Below are positions 6,420-13,764 of a stretch of 64,000 bases of DNA, in pieces. The stretch's first letter is position 1. The number at the start of each line of letters is the position of its first letter. Both the position numbers and the translations under genes were made by a program. The stretch comes from a virus: positions 1 through 64,000 of IMG/VR virus record IMGVR_UViG_3300026257_000002; one strand, given 5' to 3'. Below the pieces are notes generated by a model. It worked only from the letters and a program-made list of their open reading frames with translations, made no database searches and had not been told where the DNA came from.

Positions 6420-8755
6420 TAGGTTGTTCTAGCACAGAATAATAAACCATGTACAGAGTTGGCAGTAACTCCATCATATGTAGTTGCTGCATTAGTATAA
6501 CCAGCTCTGATAACTTCATATACTTCAGATGCACTAATAGTAATAGTATCACCTATAATAAAAGTTGTTGCTCCTGGAGTATAATTAAAATCAATTAAAA
6601 CAAAATCATTAGGCAAATAATATAGTGATGGCGAGACGTTATTTGCTAAAGGAAGTCCTTTTATTACTCTATCAAAGTTTGCGGAAGATGAAACTGATGG
6701 ACCAGTTGCAACAAAATCATTTATATTTGTATTATCATAACTCGTATCCCGAGTAGAGTCCCTTTGTTTATCGTAAACATGATCTCTATAGTAAACTATA
6801 GAATCCGCTACATCGTAGTAGTAACTACCAGTTGCTGACATAGCATTATCATAATAACGATTAGTAGTATATTTAGTTACTAGGGAAGTCCACTGGTCAG
6901 AGAGATCTCTAGAATATCCATAGAGTGCTTCACGGGCCATTTTGTAAGAACTATTGCTTTCTTCACCAGAAATATAACTTTGTCCAGTCATAGTTTCAAA
7001 GAAGATAGATTTTGTATTATTATTATATACAGTATAACTTCCTTGCCATACATAATCAAGATCCCAAACACTTTGACCATATCCAGTTCCTTTATGGATA
7101 CTAAATGTAAAGTATGGGGTATCAACACCATTAAGTACCTGAACAAAACTAATAACAGCAAAGTCAGTATCTTGTGGAGTTGTTGCTCGGTATGTAACAA
7201 TCTTCAGTGGATATGAATCTGGCGTTGCTGAACCAGTAAAACTATGGTTTACAGTATTGTCGTGTGAAATCCTACCAGTATAATCAGTAGCAGCGGGGGA
7301 CCAATCTAAATCTTCTTCCCCACCTCTCATTCCGTTATAAGTATTGGTTGAACTCTGAGGATCATAATTTAAGAAGTCAGGATCAATAAATGAATCTAAT
7401 GATAATTGATAATTATTTGCATCCGACAATTTAAATCTATAGAAAGTTGTCCCATAAGTTTTACCAGCATCATTTTCAATTCTAACAAGAAGTGTCTTAT
7501 TAGCATAATTTTTTAAATATGAGTTAGCAACTGAACCAATGTTAGTTGTTTTAATACTACAAATACCATCTCCCGCCCCTGCAACGGTTTCAGCAGTGTT
7601 GACTCCAAATGTAATATCATTTGCAGGTGACGTACCACCTATCTGATCACCTGGAATAACAAATGATTCATTATCAGACCATCCACTTGTATTGGAATCA
7701 AGAACTTCAATCCCGTAAATGTATGCATTGCCACCACCCCTTCTGTAAATCCGAAGATTTAAAGCTGATCTCGACCCGTCAAGAGGAACTTGATAATCAT
7801 AATATGGATATAGGTTACGGTCAGAACGAGTAGCATCAGGAGAACCGCCTATGTTGACGTTGTTACTAGGAAGAATATTAAAAGGAATACTATATGTAGC
7901 AGCAGTACCAGTCAAATAATAAGTTCCTTGTTCCCACCCTTCTGTATCCCAGCTTCGCCAGACATCAACAGTAGAACTTAACGACACATCATGATTAGGA
8001 AAAGCCCTGTGCGACAGAGCGTTATAATTAGTAGTATTAATTAATCTATTTGAATCATAAGCTCCAGTACTATCCTGAACATATACCTCTGATGTCGTAG
8101 AGGTCTCATAATTTACCCACTTTATGGTATCAGCCTGTCTTATATCATCAATAGTGGTCTGATCTGAGATGTTTCTGAGATAATGTCCTCGATTAAAATT
8201 AATAATATCAATCATATTGATACCATTGGTAGCATCTGACTGTGTGGTATGAAGATAAACACTATTCTCGTCAATTACACTTACATAAACAGTATCTCCA
8301 TTTGCTGCACCTGAATATAGCCATTGATCGTAATTAAGTCTATTATCAACTCCCTGATAGTATTTAAAACTATCACCAGTGGTAAATCCATGGTCGGTGA
8401 TCTCAATATAATCACTACTGGCATTACCAGTAGTGAAATACCATGCTCTCGTCAATTTAAATTCTTCATTAACAGTATCATCAATAATAAAATATCTGTG
8501 AGTTTTCTCAGCTTTCACAAAATCTGTTCCTGTCGGAACCGCTCCACCACAATAAGCCCAATCGGTATCCCATTGTTCCACATTCCATGGAGATGTCCCG
8601 GTAGGAGGATAACATGAAGTTACCATTCCATTTACTGCTGTACCACTATTCCACCCAAGGTACTCAAAGGTTTCTTCAAGGGCATCCAAAACACTACTGG
8701 ATGACCAACCAGCGTTTCCGCCGTAGACGTGAACTATGTTTTTATCTATTGCCAT
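6419..8755 (-). CDS. Large virion structural / tail-fibre protein, 778 aa
   Basis: Begins MAIDKNIVHVYGGNAGW. It is Ser/Thr/Tyr/Asn-rich throughout and poor in Lys, with many aromatic beta-type segments, as in cyanophage fibre or baseplate appendage proteins. No enzyme motif, signal peptide or membrane helix was seen. It lies in a run of fibre-like genes with tight junctions (1 bp to the 838-aa gene). Likely a host-recognition component; which part of the virion is unknown. Confidence 0.7.
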   Translation of the reverse strand: MAIDKNIVHVYGGNAGWSSSSVLDALEETFEYLGWNSGTAVNGMVTSCYPPTGTSPWNVEQWDTDWAYCGGAVPTGTDFVKAEKTHRYFIIDDTVNEEFKLTRAWYFTTGNASSDYIEITDHGFTTGDSFKYYQGVDNRLNYDQWLYSGAANGDTVYVSVIDENSVYLHTTQSDATNGINMIDIINFNRGHYLRNISDQTTIDDIRQADTIKWVNYETSTTSEVYVQDSTGAYDSNRLINTTNYNALSHRAFPNHDVSLSSTVDVWRSWDTEGWEQGTYYLTGTAATYSIPFNILPSNNVNIGGSPDATRSDRNLYPYYDYQVPLDGSRSALNLRIYRRGGGNAYIYGIEVLDSNTSGWSDNESFVIPGDQIGGTSPANDITFGVNTAETVAGAGDGICSIKTTNIGSVANSYLKNYANKTLLVRIENDAGKTYGTTFYRFKLSDANNYQLSLDSFIDPDFLNYDPQSSTNTYNGMRGGEEDLDWSPAATDYTGRISHDNTVNHSFTGSATPDSYPLKIVTYRATTPQDTDFAVISFVQVLNGVDTPYFTFSIHKGTGYGQSVWDLDYVWQGSYTVYNNNTKSIFFETMTGQSYISGEESNSSYKMAREALYGYSRDLSDQWTSLVTKYTTNRYYDNAMSATGSYYYDVADSIVYYRDHVYDKQRDSTRDTSYDNTNINDFVATGPSVSSSANFDRVIKGLPLANNVSPSLYYLPNDFVLIDFNYTPGATTFIIGDTITISASEVYEVIRAGYTNAATTYDGVTANSVHGLLFCARTT

Positions 8756-11272
8756 TTATGCCTCTAGTCTGATTAAGTTAAGGTTTAGTTGAATTGAATT
8801 AGTGCTTCCACTGCGATTTGTTACTGCTAGATACATTGTATCACTAGCACTTGGTGTATCAGCATTATATCCGATTACACCTGGAGATAACCAAATTACA
8901 TTTTGTCCTCTAGTCTCAGCAATAACTCCAGAACCAGCAGTAGGATCACTACCTTCGCTTCTATTAGCATCAGCTGTTCTAGAAGCATCATCAGTATAAA
9001 CTCTCACCCAAGCATCATAATCGGAGTCAATGTATAACAATATATATGCTTTTTGTGCTGTTATATTTAGGTTTTCCGTAGCATTATCAGCAAGTGATGC
9101 AGTAGTTCCAGTAACCACCGTCCTTGCCTGAAGACCTATAGATCCACCAGCAGCAACAGTGACAACTCCACCTGCATCAATTGATAAACCCGAACCAATT
9201 TTGACGCCACCTAATGTACCAGCAGCAGCAATTGGTAACGTATAACCACCAGGAACAGCAGCGATATTGCCACTAGCATCTAATGTGATTGTAGTACCAT
9301 CAGGAATAACACCACCCAATGTTGATGTTGTGGCAACAGGTAATGTATAAGCAGCAGGAATGGATGGTTTGTTAAGGATCTGTGCTAGTCCAGAAGTAGC
9401 ATCCCAATCTGATTGAACTGGAGCAGTGCTAGAAAGTGTTACTCTTTTGTTAGCAGAATCCCATGAAACGGTAGTATCACCACCACCAGCAAATTCAATC
9501 TGATCTGTTGTTCCTACTGAAGGATCAAGGTTCAGGAAGACATTATTTGATGTGGTATTAGTTCCATAAAGATCATACAGAACTGATGATCCACCACCTC
9601 CACCACCACCACCAGTGGAAAGAACTGTAAGAGTTCCAAGCATTGCTGCATGATTTCCACACTGATAGTAATATACACCGGCAGTAGTAGGAGTCCATGA
9701 AGTTGTTGCAGTACCTTCACCAGAAGCAGCAGGACTAGAAACACTAGATCCACCATCACTCACTCTGATATACAGAGGGTGATTTGCACTAACTGTATTG
9801 TTGAAAGTAATTGTATCACCTTCATATATTGTAATGCTAGGGTCGGCGGAACTTGAATAACTATTGCCACGATCACTACCAGTGATTAAATAATTTCCAT
9901 TCCCAACTTCTGCGTCAACATCTAGACTGTATGTAGTAGGAGTTGTTCCTACCTGAGCACTAATAGTTTTATTACCAGAATCATAAGAGAATGAAATGCC
10001 TAATGATGTTCCATTAAGGAGTGCCTGTGCTGCAGCATCTTTAGCATCGTCATCAGTATAAGATGAACCGCTACCTGCACTCTGTCTAAAGGTAATTGTA
10101 TTAGCATCAGTTAACTCAACTGTTAAACCATTAGCACCCACAAGGGAAATGTCATCATCTACTGTAGTGGTTACATTACCATCACCATCATGATTAGTTC
10201 CTCTTAGTCTAAGAGTAGTGCCTGATCCAGCACCAGTTTCTGCTGAAATATTATAAAGTCTACTATCAATGTGTAAGTTTTCAACATCTCTAAAGATCTC
10301 AACACCACCATGAATATTTCTAAGGAAGGTTACTGAGTCAGCAATTCCATCGGAATCATTAAGACTTAGTATACCAGTGTCCGTTCCTGTTAAAGCAATA
10401 GAATATGTAGTATTAGTGTTAGGAATAATATCACCAAGTTGTGCTATCTGATGCCAAGAATTACCAGCAGCATAGTACATGGTATTGTTGCTATCAGAGA
10501 ATGCGAAAGCACCATTATAGGTAGTGGCACTAGGGAAACTTGACAGCAGGTCATACCAGAAGGTGATTAAACTTGCTGTATCTGCAGCAGTAGTAATACT
10601 GTTTGCAGTAATATCATTTACACCAGTTAAATTATTACTACCATCAAGAACTAATGCAGAATTCTTTAATAGAGTTCCATCAGTACCATCAAACAAAGCA
10701 ACCGCACCATCTGTAGTTGTTGCCGGTGCTCCAACTGTTCCTGATAATGCTGAGGAGATTGTAATATCAGTTCCACTTCGGGCAACTGTGATATTAGATC
10801 CACCTAAGATTGAAAATATATCATTACTTGAATCAGTTCCTGTTAATGTAAGTTGTGCTCCATCAGTTACTGTTGATGCTACCAAATCATAGGTAGTGTT
10901 CTGATCACTTCCTGTTATTGTAATGACACCAGCATTTTCAGTAACAACTACTGTTCCAGAACCAGTAAATGAAACTTCATCTATCTGCCCAGTAGCATCA
11001 CCTGATCCAGTTAGTTTTAATTTAACATCATTTGCAGCTGCGGCAAGTGATGAAAATGAATAGGTGCTATTTGTATTACTAATAGTAACCCATTTAAGAC
11101 CAGATCCAGTAGATGATAATAGTTGGTTATCTAAACCCACACCAGTATCAATATTAATTTTAGCACCATCAAGATCAAGTGCTTCCCCAGCAGTAACTTT
11201 AAGACCTTCAGTAAAGGTTACTTTATCTGTTCCCGCTAAATTTACTAGTTCGTCAACTAATATTAGTGACAT
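8756..11272 (-). CDS. Tail-fibre-like protein with embedded cupredoxin-like domain, 838 aa
   Basis: Starts MSLILVDELVNLAGTDK, a variant of the module in the two smaller fibre proteins. Much of it is repetitive Thr/Gly/Ser fibre-type sequence (GSDQNTTYDL, GTDTGILSL). At about residues 450-552 lies a beta-sandwich-like segment with potential type-1 copper ligands: His498 (NHPLYI), Cys538, His541 and Met544 (YYQCGNHAAM), followed by a run of eight Gly. The C-terminal 120 residues form another beta-rich domain. A late-type promoter box lies 30 bp upstream. Probable virion protein; copper binding is inference. Confidence 0.75.
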   Translation of the reverse strand: MSLILVDELVNLAGTDKVTFTEGLKVTAGEALDLDGAKINIDTGVGLDNQLLSSTGSGLKWVTISNTNSTYSFSSLAAAANDVKLKLTGSGDATGQIDEVSFTGSGTVVVTENAGVITITGSDQNTTYDLVASTVTDGAQLTLTGTDSSNDIFSILGGSNITVARSGTDITISSALSGTVGAPATTTDGAVALFDGTDGTLLKNSALVLDGSNNLTGVNDITANSITTAADTASLITFWYDLLSSFPSATTYNGAFAFSDSNNTMYYAAGNSWHQIAQLGDIIPNTNTTYSIALTGTDTGILSLNDSDGIADSVTFLRNIHGGVEIFRDVENLHIDSRLYNISAETGAGSGTTLRLRGTNHDGDGNVTTTVDDDISLVGANGLTVELTDANTITFRQSAGSGSSYTDDDAKDAAAQALLNGTSLGISFSYDSGNKTISAQVGTTPTTYSLDVDAEVGNGNYLITGSDRGNSYSSSADPSITIYEGDTITFNNTVSANHPLYIRVSDGGSSVSSPAASGEGTATTSWTPTTAGVYYYQCGNHAAMLGTLTVLSTGGGGGGGGSSVLYDLYGTNTTSNNVFLNLDPSVGTTDQIEFAGGGDTTVSWDSANKRVTLSSTAPVQSDWDATSGLAQILNKPSIPAAYTLPVATTSTLGGVIPDGTTITLDASGNIAAVPGGYTLPIAAAGTLGGVKIGSGLSIDAGGVVTVAAGGSIGLQARTVVTGTTASLADNATENLNITAQKAYILLYIDSDYDAWVRVYTDDASRTADANRSEGSDPTAGSGVIAETRGQNVIWLSPGVIGYNADTPSASDTMYLAVTNRSGSTNSIQLNLNLIRLEA

Positions 11273-11302
11273 ATATATGTCCTGTTATACTTTCCTTCAA
11301 AG

Positions 11303-11310
11303 TATTTATA
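11303..11310 (-). promoter_or_regulatory. Late promoter TATAAATA
   Basis: Exact T4 late -10 octamer on the minus strand, 30 bp upstream of the 838-aa fibre gene, consistent with gp55-directed transcription. Confidence 0.7.
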
Positions 11311-11316
11311 AACTTA

Positions 11317-11871
11317 CTATGGAACGAAAGAATACCATCCTGTAGCGATATACTTGAATTCACTTTTACTAATTATACCATGATGAAAGTGTGTCCATGA
11401 TGTAGGCCAAAGAACTACTCTTCCTGCTACTGCATCAGTAGTCAAATCATACTGAGGAAATCTAGTTCCGCCATCATCAGTGACAGTGTTGAGGTAAATC
11501 ATCCACACAATCACACGCTGAGCATCAGTTATGAATCCTGCTTCACAATGTGGTTGTGGATAACCACCACCAGGAAGATATTTCTGAAGATTATATCTAT
11601 TCTCTAATCCCCAATACCCTATGCTATCTAACTCAGGGTTCTTAATTTTATAATCTTTTAAACACTCAGATAAAGCACCATGTATCATGCAATCCACATC
11701 AGTCTCATTACTGAATTTATTATGAATATCCCAACTATCTTTTGCTTTGATATCAACTCCCTGACCTATAAGACCTCGCTGTATATTAGGTGTCTGATTA
11801 ATATACTGTATAATTTTACTGCATTCTTTTGATGTTAGAACATCATCATAAATTTCAATATATGTATTCAT
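11317..11871 (-). CDS. 2OG-Fe(II) oxygenase superfamily protein, 184 aa
   Basis: Resembles prolyl-4-hydroxylase-type dioxygenases. Candidate iron ligands are the His and Glu of PHCEAGF (HxE in place of the usual HxD) and a distal His in THFHHG; a basic residue near the C-terminus (KSEFKYIATGWYSF) would bind 2-oxoglutarate. I start at the ATG at 11869-11871 (MNTYIEIYDDVL); a longer GTG reading would begin inside the upstream terminator. Such oxygenases are common in cyanomyoviruses; the substrate is unknown. Confidence 0.8.
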   Translation of the reverse strand: MNTYIEIYDDVLTSKECSKIIQYINQTPNIQRGLIGQGVDIKAKDSWDIHNKFSNETDVDCMIHGALSECLKDYKIKNPELDSIGYWGLENRYNLQKYLPGGGYPQPHCEAGFITDAQRVIVWMIYLNTVTDDGGTRFPQYDLTTDAVAGRVVLWPTSWTHFHHGIISKSEFKYIATGWYSFVP

Positions 11872-11882
11872 ACTATTAAAAT

Positions 11883-11907
11883 AAAAAAAGTGGGGTAAAC
11901 ACCCCAC
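11883..11907 (-). terminator. Intrinsic terminator
   Basis: Minus-strand GTGGGG/CCCCAC hairpin (11890-11907) followed by seven T (11883-11889). It ends the leftward transcript of the 129-aa gene just before the oxygenase gene. Confidence 0.85.
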
Positions 11908-11913
11908 AAATAA

Positions 11914-12303
11914 TTACGAGAATGTAATCACATCTTGGCCAAAGGAAGTAGGATAATCTACAGGACCAGCAGCACCATAACCATAATCAATAGTATCAGA
12001 AGTATCAGAAGTAGTAACTGTAAAGTTACTGACATCAGTCTTGGTAGCATCAGTAGCACTAGTACCACCAGAAACAATATCATTAGAAACAAAACCTCGC
12101 TTAATATCATTGATACTATCAAGGAGATGAATGAGTCTAGTAAGAAGAGTAGGTGAAGCGGTATCAACTACTGTGGCGAGAGCAGAACGAAGTTCTTTCT
12201 CGGCAGTAGCAAGATGTTCATAAGTAGTCATTTTTTCAATATAATTAGAAGGGACAAATGAAGTCTGATTATTAAACTTTAAATTAGTATTGTTAAGTGG
12301 CAT
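11914..12303 (-). CDS. Hypothetical protein, 129 aa
   Basis: The N-terminal 24 residues are Asn-rich; an internal ATG (MTTYEHLATAEKEL) is an alternative start. Residues 25-75 look helical (LLTRLIHLLDSINDIKRGF); the C-terminus is Thr/Ser/Asp-rich. No family recognised. It is alone between a good sigma70-like promoter (12327-12355) and a terminator (11883-11907), so it is probably expressed as its own early transcript. Confidence 0.7.
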   Translation of the reverse strand: MPLNNTNLKFNNQTSFVPSNYIEKMTTYEHLATAEKELRSALATVVDTASPTLLTRLIHLLDSINDIKRGFVSNDIVSGGTSATDATKTDVSNFTVTTSDTSDTIDYGYGAAGPVDYPTSFGQDVITFS

Positions 12304-12326
12304 CTTTTATAATGATTTACTATGTA

Positions 12327-12355
12327 ATGATAGCAGATTCAGGCAATGTTGTCAA
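12327..12355 (-). promoter_or_regulatory. Sigma70-like promoter
   Basis: Minus-strand -35 TTGACA (12350-12355), 17-bp spacer, -10 TATCAT (12327-12332). It overlaps the end of the 72-aa gene and points at the 129-aa gene. Confidence 0.8.
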
Positions 12356-12557
12356 GATCTTGTTCTAGTTGAGTCAAAACCACCTGATAGTCATCATCAG
12401 GATCACCAAAAAGTTGTAGTCCATTGACATCATAAAATTCATAAAGTCTTTTATAAAGATAAGGATAATCATCCTCAAGATTTATAAATCCATCAACAGC
12501 ATCATTTAGAAGTGCAATATCTTGAGGAAATTTACGAAGAATATTTTGATGATTCAT
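12339..12557 (-). CDS. Hypothetical protein, 72 aa
   Basis: Begins MNHQNILRKFPQDIALL. Acidic and aromatic, with likely helices and no membrane segment. The C-terminal codons overlap the promoter of the next gene. Family unknown. Confidence 0.6.
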   Translation of the reverse strand: MNHQNILRKFPQDIALLNDAVDGFINLEDDYPYLYKRLYEFYDVNGLQLFGDPDDDYQVVLTQLEQDLDNIA

Positions 12558-12592
12558 TTCTATATGAAAAATACATTACTAATTATAATACA

Positions 12593-12841
12593 TTATTTTT
12601 CTTCAAAGTTAATCTTGCGTATTTTTCTCTGGCGGCGAGTTTCTTGATACGCTAAATCATCAGCACTAAATGTCGGAGAGATTGTCTCCTTCAGATTGCT
12701 GACAATTTCCACCAGTGACAAATTGTTCCCGCTGATACTGGTGCCACGGATGGACGTAAAATTCTCGCACCGGCAAGCCCGTGTCTTTGTTGGATGACTC
12801 TCCAATTTCTTCCCGCAACTTTTGCATCTGATGACTAACAT
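12593..12841 (-). CDS. Zinc-ribbon-like small protein, 82 aa
   Basis: The N-terminus MLVIRCKSCGKKL and the following ACRCEN supply four Cys (Cys-x2-Cys and Cys-x-Cys) spaced like a small zinc ribbon. The basic tail (YQETRRQRKIRKINF) could bind nucleic acid. I recall related proteins in cyanophages. The first 176 nt overlap the end of the 83-aa gene in another frame. Confidence 0.65.
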   Translation of the reverse strand: MLVIRCKSCGKKLESHPTKTRACRCENFTSIRGTSISGNNLSLVEIVSNLKETISPTFSADDLAYQETRRQRKIRKINFEEK

Positions 12842-12917
12842 TTTCTAACATACCTCTCATATAAGCGAGTTCAAGTTTAATATCGTTGATATCTTCTTTG
12901 ATTTTTTCTGATTCCAT
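12666..12917 (-). CDS. Coiled-coil protein, 83 aa, overlapping the zinc-ribbon gene
   Basis: The first 40 residues (MESEKIKEDINDIKLELAYM onward) are a clear amphipathic or coiled-coil helix with a proper ATG. The rest is read across the zinc-ribbon gene in another frame and has odd composition (HPWHQYQREQ). Probably real at least in its N-terminal part; no family assigned. Confidence 0.55.
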   Translation of the reverse strand: MESEKIKEDINDIKLELAYMRGMLENVSHQMQKLREEIGESSNKDTGLPVREFYVHPWHQYQREQFVTGGNCQQSEGDNLSDI

Positions 12918-12942
12918 TTATTTAGTAAGAGGTTATGGACAA

Positions 12943-13014
12943 CTCCCAAGGCAGGATTTGAACCTGCGACCGAGTGATTAACAGTCACCTGCTCTGCCAC
13001 TGAGCTACTTGGGA
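12943..13014 (-). tRNA. trnN: tRNA-Asn (GTT)
   Basis: A 72-nt cloverleaf on the minus strand. Acceptor TCCCAAG pairs with CTTGGGA and the discriminator is G. The anticodon loop CTGTTAA gives GTT, with a 5-bp anticodon stem. The T-arm GCAGG/CCTGC holds TTCAAAT. CCA is not encoded. It lies directly downstream of the tmRNA. Confidence 0.95.
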
Positions 13015-13038
13015 ATAAAGGGGGGCTTCTCACCCCCC

Positions 13039-13053
13039 CTGAACTACTTGGGT
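13039..13053 (-). repeat. Partial copy of tRNA-Asn 5' end
   Basis: The minus strand matches the first 15 nt of tRNA-Asn (acceptor and D-stem start) at 13 of 15 positions, 39 nt before the real tRNA and within the 3' part of the tmRNA precursor. Possibly a recombination scar. Confidence 0.55.
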
Positions 13054-13083
13054 AACAAGGCTAGTTTAACCCCGATCTCCCAT

Positions 13084-13134
13084 TCAGGCAGTCACGAGTT
13101 CGCGAGTGCGGGAGAATGCTACGATGTTATTCGC
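13084..13134 (-). other. tmRNA tag reading frame
   Basis: GCG resume codon through TGA gives ANNIVAFSRTRELVTA (16 codons plus stop). It has the same length and Asn-x-Ile-Val-x-Phe-x-Arg core as cyanobacterial tags as I remember them, which end Ala-Pro-Val-Ala-Ala. A GCT codon directly before is an alternative resume site. Confidence 0.75.
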
Positions 13135-13282
13135 AGCAGGTGTAGATGTTTTAGCATCTGTTGTTTGCTTATCCAAGCAGGTTTCAGTCACAATCGTAAT
13201 AACCCGTCTAAACCGTGGCACCCCCATGAATGGAGGTGAGGAGAGTCGAACTCCTGTCCGAGCCTATTCGTAAAGTCACCTA

Positions 13283-13300
13283 TTCCTCTTTGAAGAGGAA
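13283..13300 (-). other. Perfect 8-bp hairpin at 5' end of tmRNA precursor
   Basis: TTCCTCTT/AAGAGGAA with a 2-nt centre lies between the tRNA-Thr 3' end (13301) and the tmRNA T-arm. It may be a processing stem for releasing the flanking RNAs. Confidence 0.5.
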
Positions 13301-13372
13301 TGCCATCAGGAGGATTTGAACCACCGACCTTGGCTTTACAAAAGCCCTGCACTACCACTGTGCTATGATGGC
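13301..13372 (-). tRNA. trnT: tRNA-Thr (TGT)
   Basis: A 72-nt cloverleaf. Acceptor GCCATCA pairs with TGATGGC, discriminator A. The anticodon loop TTTGTAA gives TGT, reading ACA. The T-arm loop is TTCAAAT. CCA is not encoded. Two bases separate it from tRNA-Arg. Confidence 0.94.
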
Positions 13373-13374
13373 GA

Positions 13375-13448
13375 CGATTCAGGTTGGACTCGAACCAACG
13401 ACCGACTGCTTAGAAGGCAGTTGCTCTACTCCACTGAGCTACTGAACC
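13375..13448 (-). tRNA. trnR: tRNA-Arg (TCT)
   Basis: A 74-nt cloverleaf. Acceptor GGTTCAG pairs with CTGAATC, discriminator G. The anticodon stem ACTGC/GCAGT holds loop CTTCTAA, giving TCT for AGA codons. AGA is common in this AT-rich genome and rarer in host genes, the usual reason offered for carrying it. Confidence 0.94.
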
Positions 13449-13452
13449 AAAG

Positions 13453-13534
13453 TGGGCAAGGTTGGATTTGAACCAACGTAGGCAGAGCCAAGGGATTTAC
13501 AGTCCCTCTCCTTTAACCACTCGGACACTTACCC
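13453..13534 (-). tRNA. trnY: tRNA-Tyr (GTA)
   Basis: An 82-nt class II tRNA with a long variable arm. Acceptor GGGTAAG pairs with CTTGCCC, discriminator A. The anticodon loop CTGTAAA gives GTA. It is the first of the RNA genes in transcription order. Confidence 0.94.
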
Positions 13535-13551
13535 TCAACGAGTTTTTCTAC

Positions 13552-13764
13552 TCATGTGTAGTATGCTTGAAAGTATTTAACAATACCATCAGAACGAACA
13601 TTACCCTGAGACACCCAATCATGGCAACACTGAGTGATGCTGTTCATACTATACATTGGTTCTTTATTTTTGTCAAGCACAGATCCAAAACGAGTGAGGA
13701 GAAGACTGTAAACTTTTTGCCTCAACTCCATACGGTCATCGCTATAACGCCAATCATCAATCAT
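13552..13764 (-). CDS. Conserved-looking phage protein, 70 aa
   Basis: Begins MIDDWRYSDDRMELRQKVYS. An internal Met (MELRQK) is another possible start. Helical N-terminal half and a Tyr-rich C-terminus (GIVKYFQAYY). I recall very similar small proteins in other cyanomyoviruses; function unknown. Likely co-transcribed with the tRNA block. Confidence 0.65.
   Translation of the reverse strand: MIDDWRYSDDRMELRQKVYSLLLTRFGSVLDKNKEPMYSMNSITQCCHDWVSQGNVRSDGIVKYFQAYYT

Larger units (their letters stand above)
13016..13300 (-). ncRNA. ssrA: Circularly permuted (two-piece) tmRNA precursor
   Basis: tmRNA frees stalled ribosomes and tags the unfinished peptide. Here the usual order is rotated. Reading leftward, the T-arm (AGGAG-TTCGACT-CTCCT, 13239-13255) and acceptor 3' strand CACCTCC plus A73 (13231-13238) come first. 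A 5-nt spacer follows (13226-13230), then the acceptor 5' strand GGGGGTG (13219-13225), a D-arm-like segment with GACGGG, two small hairpins, the tag frame (13084-13134) and a 6-bp helix (TCTCCC/GGGAGA) around the tag stop. The 7-bp acceptor stem pairs fully and has a G3-U70 wobble, the alanine identity signal. CCA is not encoded. A G-rich hairpin at about 13020-13037 closes the 3' end. Outer limits are approximate. Confidence 0.88.

Noticed and set aside
7000-7200. Leu-rich minus-strand frames such as 6988-7200 and 26824-27153
   Set aside because: They are out-of-frame shadows of Thr/Ala-rich structural genes, where shifted codons read as Leu.
11872-11907. GTG extension of the 2OG oxygenase
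   Set aside because: The added codons are the upstream terminator hairpin and its T-run.
13009-13239. Plus-strand 76-aa open frame
   Set aside because: It runs antisense through the tmRNA and into tRNA-Asn; composition is not protein-like.
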